Positions 55,448-64,000 of a DNA stretch of 64,000 bases are shown here, one piece after another (the stretch's first letter is position 1; each line of letters opens with the position of its first letter). The stretch covers positions 372,001 through 436,000 of the forward strand of contig JABTUZ010000001.1 in assembly GCA_015075105.1 (NCBI GenBank). The letters are read 5' to 3'. Below the pieces are notes generated by a model, which saw nothing but the letters and a program-made list of their open reading frames with translations, had not been told where the DNA came from and did not search any database. Made by a program: the position numbers and the translations under genes. This stretch comes from Leptospiraceae bacterium. GTDB taxonomy: Bacteria > Spirochaetota > Leptospiria > Leptospirales > Leptospiraceae.

Positions 55448-57556
55448 TCATTTATTTGTTAATGCTTCTATTCCACTCCAATCCATAGGGACACCATGCT
55501 CTTGAAAATAAGCAATTCTATTCAAATATATTTTTGCTGTGTAATCGTCAGGATTTTCTTTTAGTACTTCTTTGAATTTTTCTTCAGACTGGTCAAGTTC
55601 TTTAGAAATATAAAAATGAATTCCTTTTTCAAATTGAGCCTTTGTATTTACTTTTTTAAGTGCTATACTTTCTTGGTTTCCGTCGATGATTTCTATAATA
55701 GACACGTCATCGCTTTTCCCTTTTACTTTTACTCGGTCGATGATTCTATAATTGTATAAAGAAGGATCATCCAATTTAAAAAGAGTTTGCTCAGAAATTA
55801 AAATCGGGCAGTCATACAGTTTGGTCAATCCTTCTATTCTTGAAGCCAAATTCACTGCATCCGATATTACTGTATTCTCCATCCTGTTCTCAGTGCCGAT
55901 TGTCCCCAGCATTAATTTCCCGGTATTGATACCAATCCCAATTTTTATTGGATCCAAGCCTTGATCGATTCTATTCTGGTTGTATAAAGAAAGTTTTTTT
56001 ATAGATTCTATTGCTGCATTAATTGCATCCCCAGGATGTCTATGGAACAAAGCCATGACTCCATCTCCCAAGTACTTATCAACATAGCCGTGGTGTTCAG
56101 AAAAAATAGGTTCAATATTTTTTAAAAAATCGTTTAAGAAATGAAAATTTTCATAGGGAGTCATCTTTTCTGATATAGAAGTGAAAGATCTTATATCTGC
56201 AAAAAGTATTGTCATCTCTATTTCAATACTGTCACCGAGTTTTACTTTTGTAATATCGTCCAATCCTAAATATTCTAAGAATTTAAAGGGTACGAATTTT
56301 TTGAAAACATGGCTGAGGTTGGCTACTTTTTCTGATTCAATTAGTTTTTCTTGCAGGGCATTTTCTTTTTCTTTTTTCATTATATTGATGCGGTCTGCAA
56401 GTGCCAAAGAAAGTAAAACAACTTCCAAGACAGTTCCGATTTCAACGGAATGGTAGGTAAAAAAAGACGAAGAAATTAAATTCATGGAATCTAAAGAAAT
56501 TAATATCAGGCTAATCAGTAGTGGAATCCAAGCTAATAGAAAAAATCTTGCTTGTTTGAGTCCTTTGCGATAGGAATTGATTCCTGCGATAAAAAATAAA
56601 ATTGGGATACTAATTAATAGAAGCATGGATAGCCTGATAGATACTGCATACCCTGAAAAAATTGCTGTGCCCAAACTCAAGATGATTGTACTAATCGTAA
56701 GTAAAACTATTTTATGAGTATAAGGAGTATAAGTTTTTGTTTCTAAAAAATTTGCACAAAACATGACACCGAAAAAAAAGTCGATATTTAATAAAATTGG
56801 CAAACTAATGTTGACAAGCGATGGAGAGTCTTGGATAAAAAAAGATAAAAAACCGTGCAAGGTTAGTTGAGCTGAAATTGCTGAAATGATATAGAGTACA
56901 TAGAATAAATAATTTTTATCTCGAACCGAAATATATACGAAAAGGTTGTACAATACCATAATTACAAGAAGGCCAAAATAAAACCCCCAAGTAAGCATTT
57001 CATTAATCGAATTGTTAAAAAAGACAGTTTCAGACAAAATGGAAATCGGAAACTTCATGGGACCATCATTTTGAAACCGTATTAGAACATCATTGGATGA
57101 AAATTTACTTGTATCAAAAATAAATGTTCTATATTTGAGTTTTCTATCTTTAAAGCTTCTTAAATCTCCGGTACTTTCGTATAGAGAGGGGCTTTTGCCA
57201 TTCAAAGTAAATAAATCTATTTTATCGATTAATGGATATTCTATCTCTAAAAATCTTTTGTCCTTACTTATATTTTCCGGGAGTTGAATTCGAACCCAAT
57301 AAATCGATTTAGTATATCCGAAATTGGGTGACTTACTTTTGCTCTGTATCCATTTCTCGCTTGGTAATGCCAAAATTCGATCGATTTGCATCGACTCGGT
57401 TTTATCTTCAAAATATCTTAGATCTAATTCTAAAAAGGATTTATTTTCAGTGTTTGTTGAAATCGTATTTTTGATTTCTACCGAAAAAAGAAAATTAGGA
57501 ATGAAAAATATTAGGAAAATACCCACTAATTTCAGATAATTTTGAGGGAAATCCAT
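55448..57556 (-). CDS. 7TMR-DISM adenylate/guanylate cyclase
   Basis: A 702-residue protein: signal, 7TMR-DISM extracellular domain (about 35-180; WIQSKSKSPNFGYTKSIYWVRIQLPEN), seven helices (about 185-400), a coiled coil, and a class III cyclase domain at about 435-620. The cyclase has LFADIRSFTSISEKM and KYLGDGVMALFHRHPGD carrying the metal-binding aspartates, GIGINTGKLMLGTIG and VNLASRIEGL. The substrate is more likely ATP from the overall family but cannot be told by eye. A tail of about 80 residues follows. It is convergent with the kinase gene. Confidence 0.92.
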   Translation of the reverse strand: MDFPQNYLKLVGIFLIFFIPNFLFSVEIKNTISTNTENKSFLELDLRYFEDKTESMQIDRILALPSEKWIQSKSKSPNFGYTKSIYWVRIQLPENISKDKRFLEIEYPLIDKIDLFTLNGKSPSLYESTGDLRSFKDRKLKYRTFIFDTSKFSSNDVLIRFQNDGPMKFPISILSETVFFNNSINEMLTWGFYFGLLVIMVLYNLFVYISVRDKNYLFYVLYIISAISAQLTLHGFLSFFIQDSPSLVNISLPILLNIDFFFGVMFCANFLETKTYTPYTHKIVLLTISTIILSLGTAIFSGYAVSIRLSMLLLISIPILFFIAGINSYRKGLKQARFFLLAWIPLLISLILISLDSMNLISSSFFTYHSVEIGTVLEVVLLSLALADRINIMKKEKENALQEKLIESEKVANLSHVFKKFVPFKFLEYLGLDDITKVKLGDSIEIEMTILFADIRSFTSISEKMTPYENFHFLNDFLKNIEPIFSEHHGYVDKYLGDGVMALFHRHPGDAINAAIESIKKLSLYNQNRIDQGLDPIKIGIGINTGKLMLGTIGTENRMENTVISDAVNLASRIEGLTKLYDCPILISEQTLFKLDDPSLYNYRIIDRVKVKGKSDDVSIIEIIDGNQESIALKKVNTKAQFEKGIHFYISKELDQSEEKFKEVLKENPDDYTAKIYLNRIAYFQEHGVPMDWSGIEALTNK

Positions 57557-57664
57557 TTAAATGCACCTTAAAATTTAGGTAACCTATGTCAAAAGTTTAA
57601 TATTTCATTGCTAAAAAATTGTCAGTGTTGTATTTTGGGAATCTGTGAGTTAAATAGAGGTTCT

Positions 57665-58558
57665 ATGAATTATAATACAGACTATCAAATGGTGCTAGGG
57701 CTTGTTCTTGCGTGCATGATTTTTGGAGTAGCTTTGGAGCTTAGGGTGATTGCATTCAAATCGGTTTTGCAAAGACCGATTTCTGTACTTTCGGGTATGG
57801 TTGGTCAAGTTCTATTACTTCCTTGGATTACTTTAGCCGCTACTTTAGTTTTGGATCTTCCTGCCGGCGTAGAGCTTGGGATGCTACTTGTGGCCGCAAG
57901 TCCCGGGGGAAATTTATCGAATATCGTCACTCACTTGGCAAAGGGAAATACTGCGCTTTCAGTCAGTATGACTGCAGTGTCGAGCGTGATGAGCGTGTTT
58001 ACTCTTCCATTAAATTTTGCCTTGACTGCAAATTTGAATCCGGTTACGAAGGCGCTTATATCCACGGAGCTTCAAGTAAATGGGTTGGATATTATAAAAA
58101 GTCTTATTGTTTTACTCGTTGTGCCATTGACACTCGGAATGCTCATTGGTAATCTTGCAGTGGGATTTTCTCATAAGATAACGCCTCTATTTAAAAAATT
58201 TTCATCCTTAGCGTTTCTTGGATTTCTTATTGTTGCGGTTTGGAGCAATTGGAAAATGTTTTCAGACAATCTTGGATTTATTCTAATTGTAGTTATATTT
58301 CATAATTTTATAGCACTTGCAATAGGAAATGTAATTGCAAGGGTATTCAGGCAAAACGAAAGCAATAGGCGTGCGATTACAATTGAGGTAGGTATGCAAA
58401 ATTCTGGTTTAGCTCTTGGACTTATACTTACCCAATTCAAGGCAGAGCCGAATATGGCTTTAGTAGCTGCGTTTTGGGGGATTTGGCATATTGTGTCTGG
58501 GCTTATACTTGTTGCCTACTGGAGAAATCTACCGTCGAACGAGGAGAGTCTTACTTGA
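57665..58558 (+). CDS. Bile acid:sodium symporter family (BASS) transporter
   Basis: Preferred start is ATG 57665 (MNYNTDYQMVLGLVLACMIFG) after AGAGG. The 297-residue protein has about nine helices and the BASS signatures: ELRVIAFKSVLQRPISVLSGMVGQVLLLPW, AASPGGNLSNIVTHLAKGNTALSVSMTAVSS and VGMQNSGLALGLIL. Family members carry bile acids, keto acids or other organic anions with sodium; the substrate is unknown here. Its stop overlaps the TTG start of the epimerase gene (TTGA). Confidence 0.9.
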   Translation: MNYNTDYQMVLGLVLACMIFGVALELRVIAFKSVLQRPISVLSGMVGQVLLLPWITLAATLVLDLPAGVELGMLLVAASPGGNLSNIVTHLAKGNTALSVSMTAVSSVMSVFTLPLNFALTANLNPVTKALISTELQVNGLDIIKSLIVLLVVPLTLGMLIGNLAVGFSHKITPLFKKFSSLAFLGFLIVAVWSNWKMFSDNLGFILIVVIFHNFIALAIGNVIARVFRQNESNRRAITIEVGMQNSGLALGLILTQFKAEPNMALVAAFWGIWHIVSGLILVAYWRNLPSNEESLT

Positions 58559-59520
58559 AAGTTTTTATCACAGGAGGATCCGGATATATTGGGAGTAATT
58601 TAGTTCGCTCTTTAGCAAAAAAGTATCCTAATTGGGATATACTTTCTTCAGATATAAAACCTACGGATGAGTTTAAAAATTTAAAAAAAGTAAAACTAAG
58701 AATACTCGATATTAGCAATAGAATCGAAACAATTAACGAAATCAAAAAAATGAAACCGGATTCGATAGTTCATCTCGCATCCATTATCAATCCTCCCCCG
58801 GGTATGAGTGAAGAAACTCAAAGAAAAATTGATGTAGAAGGTACAAGAAATGTATTAGATGGTGCCTTACTTGCAAAGACTCGTCAAATTATTATTACGA
58901 GTTCTGGTGCGGCCTACGGGTATTATAAAGACAACCCTGAATGGATTAAAGAGACCGATTTGATTCGAGGGCACGACCATTTTGCATATTCAAAGCACAA
59001 AAAAGAGGTAGAGGAAATGCTCAGCCTCTATAGAAAATTGCACCCAAAACTAACCCAATTGGTTTTGAGGCCTGGTACAGTTCTTGGGCCTACTGTAAAT
59101 AATTTGATTACAGATTTATTTAATAAGAAAAGTATTCTTGGAATCAGTGGGAGTAAGAGCCCTTTTGTATTTATATGGGATAAGGATTTAGTAAATATAA
59201 TTTTATTGGGGATAGAGAAAAAGAAAACTGGGGTATTTAACCTTGCGGGAGACGGGGCTTTGTCGATGCCTGAAATTGCAAAGATTTTGGGTAAGCCGTA
59301 TAAACCAAAACCTGCGTGGTTGTTAAAATTAGTTCTTGGAATACTAAAACCTTTGAAGTTATCCCAATATGGGCCAGAGCAATTGGATTTTTTGAGATAC
59401 AGGCCGGTTTTGGACAACACCTCCCTAAAAAAAGATTTTGGCTACAAACCAAAATATACGTCTAAGCAAGCTTTTTATGAATTTTTAAAATCAAAAGGAG
59501 TCGATTACAATGAAATATAG
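58555..59520 (+). CDS. NAD-dependent epimerase/dehydratase (extended SDR)
   Basis: Preferred start is TTG 58555 (MKVFITGGSGYIGSNLVRSLAKK), with GAGGAG nine bases upstream. The 321-residue SDR has the Rossmann GGSGYIGSN, the SSGAAYGYYKD and Tyr-x3-Lys in YSKHKKEVE, a RPGTVLGP segment and a C-terminal substrate-binding lobe. It belongs with nucleotide-sugar or steroid-type epimerases, but the substrate is not evident. Its last bases overlap the next gene, and it sits inside a four-gene overlapping operon. Confidence 0.85.
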   Translation: MKVFITGGSGYIGSNLVRSLAKKYPNWDILSSDIKPTDEFKNLKKVKLRILDISNRIETINEIKKMKPDSIVHLASIINPPPGMSEETQRKIDVEGTRNVLDGALLAKTRQIIITSSGAAYGYYKDNPEWIKETDLIRGHDHFAYSKHKKEVEEMLSLYRKLHPKLTQLVLRPGTVLGPTVNNLITDLFNKKSILGISGSKSPFVFIWDKDLVNIILLGIEKKKTGVFNLAGDGALSMPEIAKILGKPYKPKPAWLLKLVLGILKPLKLSQYGPEQLDFLRYRPVLDNTSLKKDFGYKPKYTSKQAFYEFLKSKGVDYNEI

Positions 59521-61297
59521 AAATAGCATGGCAGTCCTTTTTATAATTTGTTTTTCGTTATTAGAATTAAGTGCATTCAGTATAAATGTGACAGATCGGT
59601 CTGGAAGACCTTTAGAGCTTGCTATGGTCACGGTAAAATTGGATAGACCCCACCTTGCTTCGAGAGACGACAAAGGTTACCCTTACCCTGAAAAGGAAGA
59701 ATTGATTTCACCAGAGGTAACTTCTTTTACGGATAAAAATGGAAACTTAAATATTTCCTATCCCTATCCGGACAAGATTTTGATTCGAGTGAGAAAAATC
59801 GGGTACTACGACGAAAATTTTCAAGGAATGTCGTCTAACGTATCTATCCAGACGAAAATGGAGAAAATCACTAAACCAAACGATTTAGTCGCACAGTTTC
59901 CTTCCAACAATTGGGTGGCAGCCCTTGACTGGGGAGAAGAAAAAGAATACAGAAAAGTGTATATGGAACAGTGCGGTTTTTGTCACCAACAGGGAAGTTA
60001 TTTTATGCGTCGTCCTTATACAGAAAAAGATTGGGAAACTATAATGCACAGGATGATTGGTTATGGTTCTAGACCTTCCAGTAAAGTGCAAAAAAGACTA
60101 CCTAAGATTCTTTCTAAAGCCTATAAGGATTTATTGGATCACCCAGAAAGAGTTACCGAGCCAAGGAAGTGGGGAAGTGAGTTGTATACCACTTCAATTA
60201 GAGAGTGGCCGATTGGAGATAGTTTTTCGCAGATGCACGATCTTTTATACCATTCTAACGGGAAGGTATATGTAGGGGACAATTTGCAAGACAGGATATG
60301 GGAAATAGACCCTCGCACAGGTAAGACTATGGTGTTTAAAGTTCCCCATATTGATGACGATGGACTTGGAGGGTTACTTTCTGGAAGGTTAAAAACTTTT
60401 CCGAAATACGAAACTTTTGTAGGGATTCATTCACTTGCAGAATCTTCTAAGGACGGTCATATTTTTCTCACCCCCTCTCTTCAAAAAAGATTGATCGAAT
60501 TTGATCCTGTTACAAGAAAATTTACAGACCACAATTTTGAAAATGGTTTATACCCCCACACGATTCGAATTGATAAAGAAGACAGGGTTTGGTTTACTCT
60601 TGCTCTATCAAATCAAATCGGCATGTTCGATAGAAAGACCAAAACGTATAGAATGTATGATTTGCCTTCCAGAAGCGCCAAAGAATCTTTTAGCCTTTTT
60701 GTAAGCGGGGTTATACTTCGCCTAATGAACTGGGGATTTCCAATGCACTATCTTCCTGTGGACGATAGGGTGTCTGGGATGCCTCTACCTTATGGGATAG
60801 ATGTTTCGCCTAACGGCATGATTTGGTTTGCAAGACTCCACGCAGATTCTATTGGTATGATAGACCCTAAAACAAATAAGGTGGAAATTATTGACACACC
60901 ATTTCAGAGTCCAAGAAGACTTAGGGCAGACTCTGAAAATAATTTATGGATAGCGGCTTTTTCTGAAGCAAAAGTAGTGAAATACACACCGAGTGATAAA
61001 AAGTTTAGAGATTTTCCGATGCCGACTGCAGTAGATGGGATTGAAACTCCTTATTCTTTAAACGTAGATAGGCCTAGAAATTTAGTTTGGGTTACTGGAA
61101 CCTCCTCTGATAATTTGCTTACTCTGGATATCAAAACTGAAAAATGGAAGGTGTACCCTCTTCCAAGAAGAGTTTCGTTTACAAGAGACGTTGAATTTTC
61201 TCCACAAGGAATAGCATATACATGCAATGGAGCTTTTCCGAGTTGGCATATAGAAGACACAAGACCCACTCTGATTGAAGTGAATACAAAGAAATGA
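59510..61297 (+). CDS. Exported cytochrome c / beta-propeller protein (Vgb/SMP-30-like)
   Basis: A 595-residue protein. A signal peptide (1-22) precedes a Cna-B or carboxypeptidase-regulatory-type beta domain (about 24-115), then a c-type haem motif CGFCH at 155-159, with MHRMIGYG as a possible Met ligand, and a propeller of at least six strands-repeats (IWEIDPRTGKT, IGMFDRKTKTY, IGMIDPKTNKVEI, LLTLDIKTEKW) like virginiamycin B lyase. This is a plausible periplasmic quinoprotein-like or lyase-like enzyme with one haem. An AAAGGAG site precedes the ATG. It overlaps the genes on both sides. Confidence 0.78.
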   Translation: MKYRNSMAVLFIICFSLLELSAFSINVTDRSGRPLELAMVTVKLDRPHLASRDDKGYPYPEKEELISPEVTSFTDKNGNLNISYPYPDKILIRVRKIGYYDENFQGMSSNVSIQTKMEKITKPNDLVAQFPSNNWVAALDWGEEKEYRKVYMEQCGFCHQQGSYFMRRPYTEKDWETIMHRMIGYGSRPSSKVQKRLPKILSKAYKDLLDHPERVTEPRKWGSELYTTSIREWPIGDSFSQMHDLLYHSNGKVYVGDNLQDRIWEIDPRTGKTMVFKVPHIDDDGLGGLLSGRLKTFPKYETFVGIHSLAESSKDGHIFLTPSLQKRLIEFDPVTRKFTDHNFENGLYPHTIRIDKEDRVWFTLALSNQIGMFDRKTKTYRMYDLPSRSAKESFSLFVSGVILRLMNWGFPMHYLPVDDRVSGMPLPYGIDVSPNGMIWFARLHADSIGMIDPKTNKVEIIDTPFQSPRRLRADSENNLWIAAFSEAKVVKYTPSDKKFRDFPMPTAVDGIETPYSLNVDRPRNLVWVTGTSSDNLLTLDIKTEKWKVYPLPRRVSFTRDVEFSPQGIAYTCNGAFPSWHIEDTRPTLIEVNTKK

Positions 61298-62499
61298 CAA
61301 AGCCTGAATCTGAGAATAGATTTGATTTATCTAGGTTTTTATTTGCGTCGTTTACGGGATTTTTAGGAGGACATCTCACAAATTACAGCGTAATTTTGTT
61401 TAGTCAAGATGTTTGGAATTCAGACGCTTTTGCAGGAATTGGCTTTGGGCTTTGCTTTGGAACTCCATTAATTTTGGGTTGGTTTGGTGGGGCTTGGTGT
61501 GACTCTCACAGCCCTCAAAAAATCGCGCAGATCGCTCATAGTTTTTTTTTAATTTCTATTCTGTTTTTAAATCTAACTATTATTATGCCCGAAGATTGGA
61601 ATAAAATTATTTTCTTGACGGGCGCATTATTTGCCGGGATCGGTTGGTCTATCTTAGCACCTGCAAGAATGGCTTTACTCGGTCGTCTTGCAGGAAACAA
61701 ACAGGCAAAATTTGCCGTAATATTTAATATTTTAGTAATGCTAGGGTTTGGTCTTGCCCCTCCACTTTTATCTTTGTGTAAAAAAATTGATGGGTGGAAT
61801 ACTGTGCACTATTTTGGTGCAGGACTTTTTGTTTTATCTATACTCTCTCTAATTGGATTGAAGACCCCGGGCTTTGGGCGTGAGTCTTCAGCAATAGATA
61901 GGATCCAAAAAGGAATAGGGTATGTAAAAGCTAGCCCAATTTTAAAAGAAGCTATTCTATTTGCAATTATAGTGTACTTGTCTATGGGCCCAGTGCAAGT
62001 TATGCTTCCAAGGTTTGCAACAAATATACTTTCTCTTTCTGAAATTTCCAGAGGTCTTTTTTTAGGAGCAATAGCATTGGCTCTACTTTTAGGAGGAGGT
62101 GTTTCACTTGGTCTTGCCAAGAAATTTGGATTCGGAAAAATGATTGCGCTTTCGGGGTTGACAAGTGGGGTTTCGATTTGTTTACTCGGGGTTAGTACAA
62201 GTATTGAAGTTTCTCTTGTACTTTTACTTTTTAGCGGGATGGGAGCCGGGATTTCAATTAGTTTAATAGTTGCATTACTGCAAACAGAAAGTAAGCCGGA
62301 GTTTAGAGGAAGGCTTTTGAGTTTATACACTATCACGAGCCAAGTCGTCCCTGCATTCTCCGGATTAATGTCTGGATTTATTTTAACAGTGTTTACTGTT
62401 GACAAGGCAGTGATTGGAGTCGGTGCATTTCTTGCATTTTTTCTTTTTGTAGGGATTCTTCGTTTGAAGACCTTGAGGACTTACAAGCCCGCAGCTTAG
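61294..62499 (+). CDS. Major facilitator superfamily transporter
   Basis: A 401-residue protein with twelve hydrophobic helices and a conserved loop around GWFGGAWCDSHSPQKIAQIAHSF, which corresponds to the GxxxDxxGxR(K) loop of MFS carriers, and PEFRGRLLSLYTITSQVVPAFSGL near the matching point in the second half. The substrate is unknown. It starts overlapping the propeller gene (ATGA) and ends the four-gene unit. Family members without clear identity often export products, which would suit an operon with an epimerase and a haem enzyme. Confidence 0.88.
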   Translation: MTKPESENRFDLSRFLFASFTGFLGGHLTNYSVILFSQDVWNSDAFAGIGFGLCFGTPLILGWFGGAWCDSHSPQKIAQIAHSFFLISILFLNLTIIMPEDWNKIIFLTGALFAGIGWSILAPARMALLGRLAGNKQAKFAVIFNILVMLGFGLAPPLLSLCKKIDGWNTVHYFGAGLFVLSILSLIGLKTPGFGRESSAIDRIQKGIGYVKASPILKEAILFAIIVYLSMGPVQVMLPRFATNILSLSEISRGLFLGAIALALLLGGGVSLGLAKKFGFGKMIALSGLTSGVSICLLGVSTSIEVSLVLLLFSGMGAGISISLIVALLQTESKPEFRGRLLSLYTITSQVVPAFSGLMSGFILTVFTVDKAVIGVGAFLAFFLFVGILRLKTLRTYKPAA

Positions 62500-62730
62500 A
62501 CTGTAATTTTGTATTTACAAAAATTAAAAAGAGAGAGTTGAAAATAAATTTATCTCATATAAAAATATTTTTCTTTTTTTGTGTTTTATTCATTTTTCGT
62601 AAAATAAGCAATTTTCTCTGTTTAAAATACAAGAAATACAATTGAAGATTGGCTTATTTCTAAAATAATGACAGTGAAAATAAAATTCGATAGTTTTATT
62701 ATAATAAAATAAAATATACAAGGTCTGTCT

Positions 62731-64000
62731 ATGTCGTGGTGGAAAGAAGCAGTAATTTATCAAATTTATCCAAGGAGTTTTTATGATTCTAATGGAGATG
62801 GGGTAGGGGATTTACAGGGTGTAATCCAAAAATTAGACTATTTGAACGGGAAAGAAGACTCTCTTGGAATTGATGCAATTTGGTTTTCGCCTATTTATCC
62901 TTCTCCAATGTTTGACTTTGGTTATGATATATCCGATTACGAAAATATAGACCCAGTTTTTGGAGATTTAAAAACTTTTAAACTTTTGCTAAAAGAAGCC
63001 CACAAAAGAAAAATAAAAATCATTATGGATTTAGTGATAAACCATACTTCTCATCTTCATCCTTGGTTTATAGAATCAAGGTCATCGAGAAATAATAAAA
63101 AAAGAGATTGGTATATCTGGAAAGATCCTGTCAAGGGAAAAGAGCCTAACAAATGGTTGGCTTCCTTTGGTGGAAAGGCTTGGGAGTTTGACGAGAAAAC
63201 AGGACAGTACTACTACCACCATTTTTTGAAAGAGCAGCCCGATCTAAATTGGAGAAATCCAGAGGTAAAAAAAGCCATTTTTAAAATGATTAGATATTGG
63301 CTCGATATGGGAGTGGACGGGTTTCGTTTAGATGTGGTGAATTATTATATTAAGGATTCTGAACTAAGAAACAATCCGGTAAATATTTTCAAAGGACCAA
63401 GACCCTACGATTGGCAGTACCATATTTACGATAGAAATAGACCCGAAAATTTTAAAATCGTCCAAGAATTTAGGACGCTACTCGATTCTTACAAAGATAA
63501 AATGAGCGTGGGTGAGGTTTTTTATGAGCCTCCGGGTAATCCTGAATTATCTGCCTCATACTGTGGGGAAAATAATGATGGATTACACTTAGCGTTTAAT
63601 TTTGCATTTATGTACTGCAAGTGGAATCCAAACGATTTTCTTCAGGCGATTCTCGAATGGGAGAAAGCTCTTAAAAATACTATTTGGCCGAATTACACTT
63701 TAAGTAACCACGATCAGCCGAGGCATTTTTACAGATACTTCAAGAAAGGAGAATCTACCCAGAGAGCTAAAATCATTGCTGCAATGCTCTTGACTCTTAG
63801 AGGGACTCCCTTTCTTTATTATGGTGAAGAAATCGGAATGACCTGTGAAAGAGTCCCAAGAAAAAAAATCCAAGACCCTATCGGGAAAAAATACTGGCCA
63901 TTTCATCCGGGTAGAGACGGTACAAGACTTCCAATGTGTTGGGATTCTTCAGACAAGGCAGGGTTTACATCAGGAGAGCCTTGGCTACCCTTAGTTTGGA
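62731..64000 (+). CDS. GH13 alpha-glucosidase / oligo-1,6-glucosidase (3' end outside window)
   Basis: The frame is open from ATG 62731 to the window edge, about 423 residues, so the C-terminus is missing. Motifs are MSWWKEAVIYQIYPRSFYDSNGDGVGDLQG, DLVINHTS (region I), GVDGFRLDVVNYYI with the nucleophile Asp (region II), VGEVFYEP with the acid/base Glu (region III) and LSNHDQPRHF with the third Asp (region IV). It resembles GH13 exo-acting glucosidases such as oligo-1,6-glucosidase or maltose/trehalose-type alpha-glucosidases. It acts in the cytoplasm on small alpha-glucans; no signal peptide is visible. Confidence 0.93.
   Translation, partial: MSWWKEAVIYQIYPRSFYDSNGDGVGDLQGVIQKLDYLNGKEDSLGIDAIWFSPIYPSPMFDFGYDISDYENIDPVFGDLKTFKLLLKEAHKRKIKIIMDLVINHTSHLHPWFIESRSSRNNKKRDWYIWKDPVKGKEPNKWLASFGGKAWEFDEKTGQYYYHHFLKEQPDLNWRNPEVKKAIFKMIRYWLDMGVDGFRLDVVNYYIKDSELRNNPVNIFKGPRPYDWQYHIYDRNRPENFKIVQEFRTLLDSYKDKMSVGEVFYEPPGNPELSASYCGENNDGLHLAFNFAFMYCKWNPNDFLQAILEWEKALKNTIWPNYTLSNHDQPRHFYRYFKKGESTQRAKIIAAMLLTLRGTPFLYYGEEIGMTCERVPRKKIQDPIGKKYWPFHPGRDGTRLPMCWDSSDKAGFTSGEPWLPLVW

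Noticed and set aside
62500-62730. Riboswitch or small RNA in the gap before the GH13 gene
   Set aside because: The region is AT-rich with a weak AATTTTGTA/ACAAAAATT pairing and no conserved motif that I recognise. I see nothing else in it.

Overview
The window is AT-rich (about one third G+C by eye), densely coding DNA that most likely comes from a Leptospira species or a close relative in the Leptospiraceae. The pointers are a DUF1564-type protein (a family I know essentially from Leptospira), three 7TMR-DISM sensor proteins, SpoIIE-type phosphatases, many lipoproteins with loose spirochaete-style lipoboxes, a DUF1566/chitobiase-like lipoprotein, frequent TTG starts, and short 'tgtgggaactcc' repeats. 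I see no rRNA, tRNA, CRISPR array or prophage.

Layout. 1-7.1 kb: an isochorismatase-type hydrolase and a GT4 glycosyltransferase on the minus strand, then a plus-strand run with an O-antigen-ligase-like protein, a DUF2905 protein, a [2Fe-2S] protein, a GT-C-type membrane protein and two unassigned proteins. 7.2-9.6 kb: a coupled pair, DAHP-synthase-like and diaminopimelate-decarboxylase-like, both with altered key residues. 9.65-11.75 kb: a non-coding region with three copies of a repeat and a decayed IS1182-family element between copies 2 and 3, followed by the DUF1564 gene. 12.3-24.4 kb: MaoC-like protein, SpoIIE phosphatase, frameshifted mazG, a DUF2779 nuclease, HIT and ROK proteins, an ABC ATPase with a very small permease, and a TPR protein with an Mrr-like tail. 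24.5-28.4 kb: a zinc-type dehydrogenase coupled to an 818-residue protein whose C-terminal half looks like S-adenosylhomocysteine hydrolase; this is my best candidate for an undescribed enzyme system. 28.4-37.6 kb: UDP-xylose synthase, an HGSNAT-like acyltransferase, an M50-type peptidase, a GT-C protein, Tmk, HtrA, RuvB, a TonB-like protein and a Ric di-iron protein. 37.7-47.2 kb: a thioredoxin-NHL lipoprotein, then HisD, PanC, Mfd, a SurA-N-like lipoprotein and UppP.

47.3-57.6 kb is a signalling block: PilZ protein, 7TMR-DISM/SpoIIE/TPR phosphatase, response regulator, 7TMR-DISM histidine kinase and 7TMR-DISM adenylate cyclase. It encloses a lipoprotein gene that is out of frame at a four-base tandem repeat just after its start codon (a likely phase-variable locus, read here as OFF), and a patch of gene remnants. 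57.6-62.5 kb is a four-gene overlapping operon (bile-acid-type symporter, epimerase, cytochrome c/beta-propeller protein, MFS transporter) of unknown pathway. The window ends inside a GH13 glucosidase gene.

Across the window the 9-mer CGTTAGRCG occurs nine times on both strands, within and between genes, where well under one occurrence would be expected from base composition. All family calls are from reading the translations by eye; no searches were run.
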